Under the pieces are notes generated by a model. The model did not search any database. It saw nothing but the letters and a program-made list of their open reading frames with translations, and was not told the DNA's origin. DNA of 64,000 nucleotides from Leisingera sp. ANG1 (lineage in GTDB: Bacteria > Pseudomonadota > Alphaproteobacteria > Rhodobacterales > Rhodobacteraceae), in the NCBI RefSeq assembly GCF_000203975.2, contig NZ_AFCF02000001.1:434001-498000 (forward strand), given 5' to 3'. This document shows positions 26,141-36,713 of this stretch, one piece after another (position 1 is the stretch's first letter; the number at the start of each line of letters is the position of its first letter). The translations under genes and the position numbers were made by a program.

Positions 26141-26677
26141 ATGAACCTGGAGCAAATCGTGAACCAGCAGGCGATTGAGACAGACCGATTTATTCTGCGC
26201 CCGCTGCGCAAGTCAGACGCCGGGCTGATTGAGCATTATGTCAGCGACGAACGCGTCGCCCGCATGACCCGCTCGGTGCCGCATCCGCTGCCGCCCGGCG
26301 CGGCTGAGGCCTTTGTTACCCGAGCCATGGCTGAAGAGCGGGATGAGGACGTCTGGGTGATCGACGGCACCATCGAGGGTGACTCCGAGCTGAAGGGCGT
26401 GATCGGGCTCAAGCGGATGGACCGCAACCAGTCGGAAGTGTCCTATTGGACTGCGCCGCCGTTCTGGAACACAGGGCTGGCCTCTGCTGCGCTGAAGGCG
26501 CTGGTCGATGCCAACCCGCAGAAGAACGACGCGATGTTTGCCTCTGTGTTTCAGGATAACCCGGCCTCGGCCCGGGTGCTGATCCATTGCGGCTTTGACT
26601 ATTTGGGCGACGCCGAAAGCTATTCGGTGGCGCGCGACGCCTCTGTCCCGACCTGGACCTACAGCCGAAAACTGTGA
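26141..26677 (+). CDS. GNAT family N-acetyltransferase
   Basis: A 178-residue acetyltransferase of the RimJ/RimL-like branch. It begins ETDRFILRPLRKSDAGLI, has SYWTAPPFWNTGLASAALKALV at the acetyl-CoA site (strand 4 / helix 3) and ends with NPASARVLIHCGFDYLGDAESYSVARD, the usual N-x-ASxRVxxxxGF motif. The substrate may be a ribosomal-protein N-terminus or a small molecule; this is not readable. ATG 26141 is set by GAGGAGGAG upstream. It stands between rpmA and obgE, a common place for this family in alphaproteobacteria. Confidence 0.87.
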   Translation: MNLEQIVNQQAIETDRFILRPLRKSDAGLIEHYVSDERVARMTRSVPHPLPPGAAEAFVTRAMAEERDEDVWVIDGTIEGDSELKGVIGLKRMDRNQSEVSYWTAPPFWNTGLASAALKALVDANPQKNDAMFASVFQDNPASARVLIHCGFDYLGDAESYSVARDASVPTWTYSRKL

Positions 26678-26716
26678 TTGGCGCGGCACGCGCTTTGCGG
26701 TAAGGCAATCGAAACA

Positions 26717-26747
26717 GTCCCGCCAAGGCTCCGGGCCTTGGCGGGAC
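26717..26747 (+). terminator. Perfect 13-bp hairpin between GNAT and obgE
   Basis: GTCCCGCCAAGGC (26717-26729) pairs with GCCTTGGCGGGAC (26735-26747) over a 5-base loop. It is a very stable stem without a T tract, 40 bases after the GNAT stop and 48 bases before the obgE ATG. It may end GNAT transcription or protect an mRNA end. Confidence 0.5.
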
Positions 26748-26786
26748 ACTTATACTGCGCGGACGGGCAGGGGCCTGCCGTATTAA

Positions 26787-28924
<2,138 letters not shown>

Positions 28925-28999
28925 CGGTACCACCTGATAGTTTATTCTAGCCGGGACGGCACCCAGTGCCAGACAGGGACCGGCAAGGGCACGAGACAT

Positions 29000-30265
29000 A
29001 TGAAAGACAATGAAAATATTCCCGCCGTAATGGCGGAGCTTGGCAAACGTGCAAAGCAAGCGGCGCAAGTCCTGGCGACGGCCAACGCTGAACGCAAACA
29101 TGCAGCGCTGATTGGTGCAGCAGAAGCGGTCTGGAGCCGCCGGGCGGAGATCATCGCGGCCAACGCCAAGGATCTTGAGTTTGGCCGGAACAAGGGCCTG
29201 TCGGACGCTATGATGGACCGGCTGATGCTGGACGAGTCACGCATTCAGGGCATCGTTGATGGCCTGCGCGCGGTAGCGGAACAGCGCGATCCGGTTGGCG
29301 AGGTTATGGAGCAGTGGGAGCAGCCCACTGGCCTGAAGATCCAGCGCGTGCGCACGCCGCTGGGCGTGATTGGCGTGATCTATGAAAGCCGGCCCAATGT
29401 GACGGCGGATGCCGGCGCGCTCTGCCTGAAATCGGGCAACGCGGTGATCCTGCGCGGCGGCTCTGAAAGCTTCCATTCGTCGCAAGCCATCCATGCCTGC
29501 CTGGCAGAGGGGCTGAAGTCGGCAGGTCTGCCTGAAGACGCCGTGCAACTGGTCCCGACCCGCGACCGCGCTGCGGTGCAGGAACTGCTGACCATGACGG
29601 ACTATGTGGACGTCATCGTGCCGCGCGGCGGCAAGGGGCTGGTCGGGCTTGTCCAGCGCGAGGCACGGGTGCCGGTCTTTGCCCATCTTGAGGGCATCGT
29701 GCACATCTACCTCGACAAGGCTGCCGATCCGCAGAAAGCACTGGATGTGGTCTTGAACGCCAAGACCCGCCGCACCGGTATCTGCGGTGCTGCCGAGTGC
29801 CTGCTGATTCATCAGGACATTGCGCCGACGCTGGGCAAGATGGTTCTGGACGCGCTGGCCTCTGCCGGCGTTGAAATCCGCGCCGAGGCAGGGCTGCCCG
29901 GACCGGACGGCATGATCTCCGCTACGGCCGATGACTGGGGTAAGGAATACCTGGATTCTATCATTGCTGCAAAGCAGGTGGCGGGCATAGATGAAGCGAT
30001 CCAGCACATCCGCACGCATCACTCCCAGCACACCGATTGCATCATTACAGAGGATGAAGAGGCGGTTCAGAAGTTCTTTTCTGAACTCGACAGCGCCATC
30101 CTGATGCACAACGCCTCAACCCAATTTGCGGATGGCGGCGAGTTCGGGATGGGGGCAGAGATTGGCATTGCCACCGGAAAGATGCATGCCCGCGGACCCG
30201 TCGGCGCAACTCAGCTCACCAGCTTCAAATACCTGGTACGGGGCAACGGAACGACACGCGCCTGA
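29000..30265 (+). CDS. proA: Gamma-glutamyl phosphate reductase
   Basis: A 421-residue ProA that reduces glutamyl-5-phosphate to glutamate semialdehyde with NADPH (proline synthesis step 2). It belongs to the aldehyde dehydrogenase superfamily. The catalytic Cys is in [10 protein letters not shown], the folded-phosphate region is [35 protein letters not shown], and the C-terminus carries [15 protein letters not shown]. It follows proB by 75 bases and is closed by a clear terminator. Confidence 0.97.
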   Translation: MKDNENIPAVMAELGKRAKQAAQVLATANAERKHAALIGAAEAVWSRRAEIIAANAKDLEFGRNKGLSDAMMDRLMLDESRIQGIVDGLRAVAEQRDPVGEVMEQWEQPTGLKIQRVRTPLGVIGVIYESRPNVTADAGALCLKSGNAVILRGGSESFHSSQAIHACLAEGLKSAGLPEDAVQLVPTRDRAAVQELLTMTDYVDVIVPRGGKGLVGLVQREARVPVFAHLEGIVHIYLDKAADPQKALDVVLNAKTRRTGICGAAECLLIHQDIAPTLGKMVLDALASAGVEIRAEAGLPGPDGMISATADDWGKEYLDSIIAAKQVAGIDEAIQHIRTHHSQHTDCIITEDEEAVQKFFSELDSAILMHNASTQFADGGEFGMGAEIGIATGKMHARGPVGATQLTSFKYLVRGNGTTRA

Positions 30266-30279
30266 CCCTCAGAAATGCA

Positions 30280-30311
30280 AAACGCCGGGCGGATTGCCCG
30301 GCGTTTCTTTG
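30280..30311 (+). terminator. Intrinsic terminator of obgE-proB-proA
   Basis: AAACGCCGGGC (30280-30290), loop GGATT and GCCCGGCGTTT (30296-30306), then CTTT. An 11-bp perfect stem, 14 bases after proA. Confidence 0.85.
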
Positions 30312-30326
30312 GTCAGAATGCAGTGT

Positions 30327-30923
30327 TCAGAACTGCATTGTGATATTTTCCAGGTTCAATTCCAGCCGCACCGTGCGGCCTGCTTCCTTGGCGGCCTCCG
30401 GCAGCAAGGCGAACTGAACCAATGCCGGGGTAATCTCGGCGTTTGAGCTGCCGCCGCTCACGCGGGCCCACAGCTCATCATCAACCGTGACCTTGCGGCC
30501 TTCGCCCACCACCGTCCATTTGCCGTCGGCACAGAATATCTTGACCGTGCCGCCATAGGGCAGGGCGCTTTCCAGGCACAGCGCCGACAAGAACGCCAGC
30601 CGTGCCTCGCTGCGGGTGCAGCCCTCCAGCGGCGCCCATTGGTATTTGATGCGCCCGCCTTTGCTGACGTCCTCGAGCACGGAAACGACTTCGGCCCGTG
30701 GTGTTTGCTGGTCGCCGGCGGCTCCAAAAGCGATGCGGAAGAAGCGGATGCGCGCATTGGCATTGGCGACGCTATCGGAAATCAATTCCAGCTCCGGCCC
30801 CGACATGCTGCCGGCCATGCCCAGCAGTTCCAGACCGTTGTTGATGGCGCCGACCGGGCTGATCAAATCATGACAGATCCGCGACCCTACCAATGCGGCC
30901 AGATTGGCGTTATCTACACCCAT
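30327..30923 (-). CDS. chpT: Histidine phosphotransferase ChpT
   Basis: A 198-residue ChpT, which moves phosphate from CckA to CtrA and CpdR in the alphaproteobacterial cell-cycle relay. The phospho-accepting His18 sits in LVGSRICHDLISPVGAINNGLELL; the rest is the degenerate HATPase-like half of the family. Start ATG 30923 is chosen over a longer frame because GGAGGAAG precedes it. Only 34 bases separate it from the divergent DUF3553 gene. In the Roseobacter group the CckA-ChpT-CtrA path controls motility and related traits rather than survival. Confidence 0.92.
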   Translation of the reverse strand: MGVDNANLAALVGSRICHDLISPVGAINNGLELLGMAGSMSGPELELISDSVANANARIRFFRIAFGAAGDQQTPRAEVVSVLEDVSKGGRIKYQWAPLEGCTRSEARLAFLSALCLESALPYGGTVKIFCADGKWTVVGEGRKVTVDDELWARVSGGSSNAEITPALVQFALLPEAAKEAGRTVRLELNLENITMQF

Positions 30924-30957
30924 AACTATTACTTCCTCCGAACTGGGCCATCCCCCT

Positions 30958-31140
30958 ATGAATGACCTCAACGCTATTTTAGCCCCCGGCATGTATGTCC
31001 GGCACCCGGATCACCCTGAATGGGGCGTTGGCCAGGTGCAGTCGAACGCGGGCGGCAAGATCACTGTGAACTTTCCCGATCAGGGCAAGCTTGTGATTGA
31101 CGGAGCGCGTGTCTCCCTTATTCCCGTCTTTGATCCATAA
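30958..31140 (+). CDS. DUF3553 family small protein
   Basis: A 60-residue protein: MNDLNAILAPGMYVRHPDHP, then WGVGQVQSNAGGKITVNFPDQGKLVI. It resembles a small beta-barrel (SH3/KOW-like) as in DUF3553, which also ends some UvrD-type helicases. The function is unknown. No purine-rich site lies within 12 bases of the ATG, so it may be leaderless or poorly initiated. It is divergent from chpT. Confidence 0.8.
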   Translation: MNDLNAILAPGMYVRHPDHPEWGVGQVQSNAGGKITVNFPDQGKLVIDGARVSLIPVFDP

Positions 31141-31247
31141 CGGTTTATGAAGGGTTAACGTAATCCCTCAAATTCATCCCATTTTCTTCGGGCTCTTTGC
31201 CTTATTGATGCAAAGCGCTCAAGCCTGAACGACACGAAGGTGACCGA

Positions 31248-32003
31248 ATGGCAGACACCATCCCGGAATTTTCCGTGAAAATCGCGGAAACAGAGGAAGA
31301 ACTGCGGGCTGCGCAGGCGCTGCGCTATGACGTGTTCGTGCGCGAACTGGGCGGTGGCGGTGAGATGGTCGATCATGAGGCCGGGCTGGAACGGGATCGT
31401 TTTGATCCTTACTTCGACCACATGCTGGTGACGGATGTGGCCAAGGGCGCGGTAGTTGGGGTTTACCGGCTGCTGCGGGATGACCAGGCGGCAAGGGCGG
31501 GGCAGTTTTATTCTGAGGATGAATATGACCTGACCTTATTGAAGGCCTCGGGCCGCCGGCTGCTGGAACTGGGTCGTTCCTGCCTGCACCCGGACTACCG
31601 TGGCGGTATGGCGATGTTTCACCTTTGGTCCGGCTTGGCGGATTACGTCGAACAGCACGGTATAGAGGTGTTGTTCGGTGTTGCCAGTTTTCATGGAACG
31701 GATCCGCAGGCCCTGGCCAGTCCGTTGGCCATGCTGCATCACAACCATCTGGCACCTCCGGATCTGCGCGTGCGTTCAAAAGCATTTCAAAGCATGGACT
31801 TAGTTGTCATTGATGATCTCGATCGCAAGCGCGCCATGGTCGAAACTCCAGCGCTGATAAAAGCCTATCTGCGGCTCGGAGGTTTTGTCGGAGAAGGCGC
31901 CTACATTGATAGGGCATTCAACACAACTGACGTTTGCCTGGTGCTTGACACGGCAAGGATGAACGAGCGGCAGCGCCGGATCTATGCCGGAGGCCGCGGA
32001 TGA
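31248..32003 (+). CDS. olsB: L-ornithine N-acyltransferase OlsB (ornithine-lipid synthesis)
   Basis: A 251-residue GNAT-fold acyltransferase that joins a 3-hydroxyacyl chain from ACP to ornithine, giving lyso-ornithine lipid. Family landmarks include AQALRYDVFVRELGG, ELGRSCLHPDYRGGMAMFHLWSGLADYV and GVASFHGTDP. It overlaps the olsA start by 4 bases. In the Roseobacter group a related enzyme (GlsB) makes glutamine lipids; the olsA linkage favours OlsB here. Confidence 0.9.
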   Translation: MADTIPEFSVKIAETEEELRAAQALRYDVFVRELGGGGEMVDHEAGLERDRFDPYFDHMLVTDVAKGAVVGVYRLLRDDQAARAGQFYSEDEYDLTLLKASGRRLLELGRSCLHPDYRGGMAMFHLWSGLADYVEQHGIEVLFGVASFHGTDPQALASPLAMLHHNHLAPPDLRVRSKAFQSMDLVVIDDLDRKRAMVETPALIKAYLRLGGFVGEGAYIDRAFNTTDVCLVLDTARMNERQRRIYAGGRG

Positions 32004-32830
32004 GCATCAGTTGGCACAGTGAGGACAGGCCTGATCCGGTCCGGATCAACCCGTTGGGCTGGGTTCTGGTGCTGTTGCGCGGCCTGCCGCTGGCACTGCT
32101 GGTCTTCGGAGGGCTGCTGGTACTGCTGCTTCTGCGGCTGGCAGAGCGGCCGCTGTTCGGGCTCCAGCGGCCGGTCACGCCGTTTATAACCCAGTTTGTT
32201 TGCCGCAATGCGTTCCGGATTATGGGGATCCGCTATCAGACCCGCGGCACGCTGATGCGGCAGCGCGGGCCGGTTGTTGCCAACCACTCCTCCTGGCTGG
32301 ACATTTTTGCCCTGAACGCGCGCAAGCGGATTTATTTCGTGTCCAAGGCCGAGGTTGCCGGATGGCCCGGCATCGGCTGGCTGGCGCGGGCCACCGGCAC
32401 CGTATTTATCGAACGGAATCCCAAGAAAGCCAGAGAGCAGGCGGAACTGTTCGAGCATCGGCTGCAGGCCGGGCATAAACTTCTGTTCTTCCCGGAAGGC
32501 ACGTCGACTGACGGGTTGCGCGTTCTGCGTTTCAAAACAACACTTTTTGCCGCGTTTTTCACCGATCAGCTCCGCAACGGCCTGTACGTTCAGCCGGTTT
32601 CGGTGGTGTATCACGCCCCCAAAGGCGCCCCCGCCCGCTTTTATGGCTGGTGGGGCGACATGGACTTCGGGCCGCACCTTCTTAAAGTTCTGGCCGCCGC
32701 GCGCCAGGGCACGGTTGAGCTGATCTATCACCCACCTCTGAAAGTAGCGGACTTTCCGGACCGCAAGGCGCTGGCGGCCCGGGCTGAGGAAATGGTGCGC
32801 AAAGGCCATCAGGACGCCTTGAAAGCCTGA
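32000..32830 (+). CDS. olsA: Lyso-ornithine lipid O-acyltransferase OlsA (PlsC family)
   Basis: A 276-residue membrane acyltransferase adding the second chain to lyso-ornithine lipid. A membrane helix (about 20-45) is followed by PlsC motifs: NHSSWLDIFAL (H-x4-D), VSKAEVAGWPGIGWLA, GTVFIERN and LLFFPEGTSTDGLRVLRFK. Its ATG overlaps the olsB stop (ATGA). In Ruegeria, OlsA also completes glutamine lipids and has been linked to phosphatidic acid synthesis, so a wider role is possible. Confidence 0.9.
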   Translation: MSISWHSEDRPDPVRINPLGWVLVLLRGLPLALLVFGGLLVLLLLRLAERPLFGLQRPVTPFITQFVCRNAFRIMGIRYQTRGTLMRQRGPVVANHSSWLDIFALNARKRIYFVSKAEVAGWPGIGWLARATGTVFIERNPKKAREQAELFEHRLQAGHKLLFFPEGTSTDGLRVLRFKTTLFAAFFTDQLRNGLYVQPVSVVYHAPKGAPARFYGWWGDMDFGPHLLKVLAAARQGTVELIYHPPLKVADFPDRKALAARAEEMVRKGHQDALKA

Positions 32831-32867
32831 AATCCGGGGTAGGGCGCCGATTTCTGCGGGACGCCTC

Positions 32868-32896
32868 TTGCCAGCTGGCGGTTTCTGATCTATAGG
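32868..32896 (+). promoter_or_regulatory. Likely promoter for rpsB-tsf
   Basis: TTGCCA (32868-32873), a 17-base spacer and TATAGG (32891-32896). The start would give a leader of about 115 bases before rpsB, the kind of leader in which S2 often represses its own synthesis. Confidence 0.5.
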
Positions 32897-33018
32897 CGCG
32901 CCTACGAACCCGCAGGCGGGGTTTGGCCTGATCAGGGGAGACATCCCTGACGGACCCCCGGTTGGAGCATCCGCTCTGAACCCCCGCCGAGGATAGAAAC
33001 CGGAAAGGATATAATAGC

Positions 33019-33792
33019 ATGGCTCTTCCTGAGTTCACCATGCGTCAGCTGCTGGAAGCTGGCGTTCACTTCGGCCACCAGACTCAGCGCTGGAACCCGC
33101 GCATGTCGCCCTTCATCTATGGCGCGCGCAACGGCATCCACATCATGGACCTGACCCAGACTGTTCCGATGCTGGACCAGGCGCTGCAAGTCGTCCGTGA
33201 CACCGTTGCCAAAGGCGGCCGCATCCTGTTCGTCGGCACCAAGCGCCAGGCAGCTGCACCGATTGCCGAAGCTGCTGAGAAGTCTGCTCAGTACTTCATG
33301 AACCACCGCTGGCTCGGCGGCACCCTGACCAACTGGAAAACCGTTTCCCAGTCGATCAACCGCCTGAAGGAAATCGACGAGAAGATGGCTGGCGGCGCCG
33401 AAGGCCTGACCAAGAAAGAGCGTCTGGGCATGGAACGCGACCAGGAGAAGCTGCAGGCCTCCCTGGGCGGCATCCGCGAAATGGGCGGTGTGCCGGACCT
33501 GCTGTTCGTCATCGACGTGAAAAAAGAAGCACTGGCCATCGCCGAAGCCAAGAAACTGGGCATCCCGGTTGTGGCTGTTGTCGACACCAACTGCTCCCCC
33601 GATGGCGTTGACTACATCATCCCGGGCAACGACGACGCTTCGCGCGCCATCTCGCTGTACTGCGACCTGGTTGCCCGCGCCGCTCTGGACGGCATGTCGG
33701 CTCAGCTGGGCGCTGCAGGCGTTGACCTGGGCGCGCTGGAAGAAGCACCGGCAGAAGAAGCCGTTGCTGAAGAAGCAGCAGCCGAAGCCTGA
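33019..33792 (+). CDS. rpsB: 30S ribosomal protein S2
   Basis: A 257-residue S2 that binds 16S rRNA near S1. It opens [27 protein letters not shown] and contains FVGTKRQA and [14 protein letters not shown]. It has a Glu/Ala-rich acidic tail (residues 237-257), common in this group. GGAAAGGA lies upstream. It is followed by tsf after an 80-base gap holding a hairpin. Confidence 0.98.
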   Translation: MALPEFTMRQLLEAGVHFGHQTQRWNPRMSPFIYGARNGIHIMDLTQTVPMLDQALQVVRDTVAKGGRILFVGTKRQAAAPIAEAAEKSAQYFMNHRWLGGTLTNWKTVSQSINRLKEIDEKMAGGAEGLTKKERLGMERDQEKLQASLGGIREMGGVPDLLFVIDVKKEALAIAEAKKLGIPVVAVVDTNCSPDGVDYIIPGNDDASRAISLYCDLVARAALDGMSAQLGAAGVDLGALEEAPAEEAVAEEAAAEA

Positions 33793-33818
33793 TCCGTCCT
33801 GTCACGGAACTGACATGC

Positions 33819-33852
33819 GGGGCAGGGTATCACCTGCCCCAAATCTGTTTTT
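33819..33852 (+). terminator. Hairpin between rpsB and tsf (attenuator-like)
   Basis: GGGGCAGG (33819-33826), loop GTATCA and CCTGCCCC (33833-33840), then AAATCTGTTTTT. It would reduce read-through into tsf, as seen in other bacteria where rpsB and tsf are differentially expressed. Confidence 0.6.
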
Positions 33853-33872
33853 GAATTGAGGAGAGCCAAGAG

Positions 33873-34748
33873 ATGGCAATCACTGCAGCAATGGTGAAAG
33901 AACTGCGCGAATCCACCGGCGCAGGCATGATGGACGCGAAGAAAGCGCTGGTCGAAAACGACGGCAACATGGAAGCCGCTGTTGACTGGCTGCGCACCAA
34001 AGGCCTGGCGAAAGCCGCCAAGAAATCCGGCCGCACCGCCGCAGAAGGCCTGGTGGCCGTTGTCGTCGAAGGCGGCAAAGGCGTTGCTGTTGAAGTGAAC
34101 TCCGAAACCGACTTCGTTGCGAAAAACGGCGAGTTCCAGGAAATGGTTGGCAAAATCGCCACCGCAGCTCTGGGCGCTGCAGACATCGAAGGCCTGGCCG
34201 CAGCAGATCTGGGCGGCAAATCCGTTGCCGACACTCTGACCGACAAGATCGCCACCATCGGCGAAAACATGTCTCTGCGCCGCATGGAAGCGCTGGAAGG
34301 CGAGACCGTTGTGTCCTACGTCCACAACGCGGCCACCGCAGGCATGGGCAAGATCGGTGTTCTGGTTGCGATGAACGGCGGCGACGAAGCCATCGGCAAG
34401 CAGGTTGCGATGCACATCGCAGCTGTGAACCCGGCTGCGCTGTCCGAGGCTGACCTGGATGCTTCCATCGTTGAGAAGGAAAAGCAGGTTCAGATCGACA
34501 TCGCACGTGAATCCGGCAAGCCGGAGCAGGTGATCGAAAAGATGATCGAAGGCCGCATGAAGAAATTCGTGGCGGAATCCACTCTGCTGAACCAGCAGTT
34601 CGTGGTGAACCCGGACCTGACCGTCGAAGCCGCCGCCAAGGAAGCTGGCGCCACCATCACCGGCTTTGTCCGGGTTGAAGTCGGCGAAGGCATCGAAGTT
34701 GAGAAGGAAGACTTCGCAGCCGAAGTTGCAAAGGCAGCTCAGGGCTGA
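33873..34748 (+). CDS. tsf: Elongation factor Ts
   Basis: A 291-residue EF-Ts, the guanine nucleotide exchange factor for EF-Tu. The start [26 protein letters not shown] and the [12 protein letters not shown] motif that contacts EF-Tu are both intact. GAGGAGAG precedes the ATG. It ends with a strong terminator 23 bases downstream. Confidence 0.98.
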   Translation: MAITAAMVKELRESTGAGMMDAKKALVENDGNMEAAVDWLRTKGLAKAAKKSGRTAAEGLVAVVVEGGKGVAVEVNSETDFVAKNGEFQEMVGKIATAALGAADIEGLAAADLGGKSVADTLTDKIATIGENMSLRRMEALEGETVVSYVHNAATAGMGKIGVLVAMNGGDEAIGKQVAMHIAAVNPAALSEADLDASIVEKEKQVQIDIARESGKPEQVIEKMIEGRMKKFVAESTLLNQQFVVNPDLTVEAAAKEAGATITGFVRVEVGEGIEVEKEDFAAEVAKAAQG

Positions 34749-34771
34749 TCAGCCCTCCAGTCTGAAAATTG

Positions 34772-34801
34772 AAACCGGCAGGAACTCCTGCCGGTTTTTT
34801 T
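34772..34801 (+). terminator. Intrinsic terminator of rpsB-tsf
   Basis: AAACCGGCAGG (34772-34782), loop AACT, CCTGCCGGTTT (34787-34797) and a T run to 34801. An 11-bp perfect stem. Confidence 0.92.
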
Positions 34802-35238
34802 GTGCCCGGTGCAATGGCTGAACCCTGGCAGCGCGCGTCGGGACGCGCCAGTAATGGTCTGGTCTGGTCTGTTGGTCCGGGAGAAGGTGCGAGGGGCCCC
34901 GCTGATGGGGATGGGCAGGACCCCTCAGATATCGGGGCAGGACACGGATCTATACGTGCCTGCCCCCGATCAGGTAGGAGAGCCCTGTAATCGCAAGGTT
35001 CAATACCCAAAGTTCCTTGGCCAAAGCCACCACTCACGGAACATGTGCAAATTGCAATGAATTATCCTTTAACGGTAGTACTGAATACCATACTTCTTGA
35101 CGCTAATTGGCGTCGTGTGGACATTGCAGCCGGAGGCAGCCACGCTAAAGCGTTTTACTGAAACCAAATTTTGGAAGAAGATCCAGATTTATAAGCCCGT
35201 GAAGTTTGGGCCGTGCCCAGTGTGCCCGCCTGCCAGGT
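34802..35238. other. 437-base gene-free, fold-rich segment between tsf and luxR
   Basis: No credible coding frame on either strand. Three fold-back elements lie close together: GCGCGTC/GACGCGC at 34833-34848 inside CTGG/CCAG, GAGGGG (34891-34896) with CCCCTC (34921-34926) enclosing CCCC/GGGG, and a long stem of ATCGGGGCAGG-A-CACG (34931-34946) with CGTG-CCTGCCCCCGAT (34955-34970). A short tandem of TGGTC units lies at about 34855-34870. The right part (35040-35238) is A/T-richer with nothing I can name. A structured RNA is possible. Confidence 0.4.
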
Positions 35239-35994
35239 TCAGGTGTCCATCACATACATCTGGTTATGCAAGGCTGCCTTCAGAACTGCTTGCGCAGTGG
35301 TCTCCACAGAAAGGGATTCCCTGGCGAGCCGCAGGTGTTTTTCAATTGTTGCAGGGGTCAGCCCCATCAGCAGGGCAATATCCTGAGTAGTTTTGCCGTC
35401 GCCAACCCATTGCAGCACCTCCCGTTGCCGTTTGGTCAGGCTCCGGTTCGGGGCCGTATAGGGCAGAGTGAGGATCTTCAGGTGCGCAACGTTGTTCATC
35501 AGCACGATATCTTCGCCCAGCTCCTGCCACAGGGCATCCACCTGATCCTGAGAAAGGCCCGGCCGCGCCGCCAGCGAAATTGCCCCCTTATAGCGCGGGG
35601 AAGTGGAATAGAAGCTGACAGTATAGCCAGCCGTCATGTCCAGTTCCTGATTGAACGCATGCACCTTTCGGGCTTCAGGCCCCAGCGTTCCATTGGCGGC
35701 CATTTCTTGCACAATCCGCCAGCTGCCGGCGCCTTCATTCTCCAGCGCCCAGCGAAGCATCGGCGCGTGAAAATAGAGCCCCCTGTGCAAAAAACCCTCA
35801 AGATACGCGTTGTTGTGGTTCGACAGGATGACAAAGTCGTCCGGATCGCCAAGCGAAGTTTCCGTCTTATAGCGGGTGTATCCATAGATCAGCCGGTCAA
35901 AACCATATTCCGCCATCTGCTGGACGTGCCCATGCCATAGCTCCTCCAGGCTCTGCGCACCGCAGAGGAAATTCAGATACTTTTGGAGCTTCAT
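35239..35994 (-). CDS. LuxR-family solo regulator with degenerate autoinducer-binding domain
   Basis: A 251-residue protein. Residues 1-165 resemble the autoinducer-binding fold; 180-245 are a LuxR helix-turn-helix ([43 protein letters not shown], with conserved E and G). Where AHL receptors have W...Y...DP, the sequence reads [19 protein letters not shown], so the Asp that holds the AHL amide seems absent. No luxI is nearby. It is a solo that may sense something else or nothing. The start overlaps the aroQ stop by four bases (ATGA), so the two are co-translated. Confidence 0.85.
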   Translation of the reverse strand: MKLQKYLNFLCGAQSLEELWHGHVQQMAEYGFDRLIYGYTRYKTETSLGDPDDFVILSNHNNAYLEGFLHRGLYFHAPMLRWALENEGAGSWRIVQEMAANGTLGPEARKVHAFNQELDMTAGYTVSFYSTSPRYKGAISLAARPGLSQDQVDALWQELGEDIVLMNNVAHLKILTLPYTAPNRSLTKRQREVLQWVGDGKTTQDIALLMGLTPATIEKHLRLARESLSVETTAQAVLKAALHNQMYVMDT

Positions 35995-36440
35995 GCCGTG
36001 CCGGCCTCTTTCAAACGCGCGGCCAATGCGTCCAGCGCCAGCAAGTAGCCCTGGGCGCCAAAACCGCAGATTTGCCCCTGAGCTGCCTTGGAGATGTAAG
36101 AGGTATGGCGGAAGTCTTCGCGCGCATGAATGTTGGAGAGATGAACTTCAACTGCCGGAATTTCCACGGAAATCAGCGCATCCATAAGCGCTATCGACGT
36201 GTGCGTATAGGCTCCGGCATTCAGGATGATACCCTGGTGCTTGCCTCTTGCGTCATGAATGGCGTCAATCAGCGCGCCCTCATGGTTTGACTGCAGGCAG
36301 GAAACTTCCAGCCCCAGCTTTTGCGCGTGGGCGGTGCAGGCGTCTTCTACCATCGCCAGAGTAACAGAACCATAAACTTCCGGCTGGCGGGTGCCAAGCA
36401 GGTTCAAATTGGGTCCGTTCAATACCAGAATACTCGCCAT
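35991..36440 (-). CDS. aroQ: 3-dehydroquinate dehydratase, type II
   Basis: A 149-residue type II dehydroquinase (shikimate pathway step 3; forms a dodecamer). It begins [21 protein letters not shown], which carries the catalytic Arg/Tyr loop, then [27 protein letters not shown] and [18 protein letters not shown] with the catalytic His. It is followed with a 4-base overlap by the LuxR solo. The divergent beta-lactamase-family gene starts 273 bases away. Confidence 0.96.
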   Translation of the reverse strand: MASILVLNGPNLNLLGTRQPEVYGSVTLAMVEDACTAHAQKLGLEVSCLQSNHEGALIDAIHDARGKHQGIILNAGAYTHTSIALMDALISVEIPAVEVHLSNIHAREDFRHTSYISKAAQGQICGFGAQGYLLALDALAARLKEAGTA

Positions 36441-36713
36441 AAGATTTATGTCCTTACCGTCTTTCCCTTTGAACTTCTAAGACAAATTTGTTTCGAAAGC
36501 GAATAGGCAAACGTCTTTGGAGGAAAAAAACTTGGCGTAACCAGCTTAGGGTTGAACGTTTGCGGTGAATTGGATGGCGGACAGCCTTTGCGCTGCCGCT
36601 GGCTGAACTCCCAGCACTGTTACCATGTATTTCGCTCGACCCGGTCTGCGCGGCAGCGCATATTGCGGAGAACCCGAGACGGCCGGCCTGCCGCAAAGAA
36701 GAGAGGGGCAGCA

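Noticed and set aside
34855-34870. Short tandem TGGTC units as a start of a repeat array
   Set aside because: Only about three copies of 5 bases without spacers. Not a CRISPR or satellite. No CRISPR array or cas gene was seen anywhere in the window.
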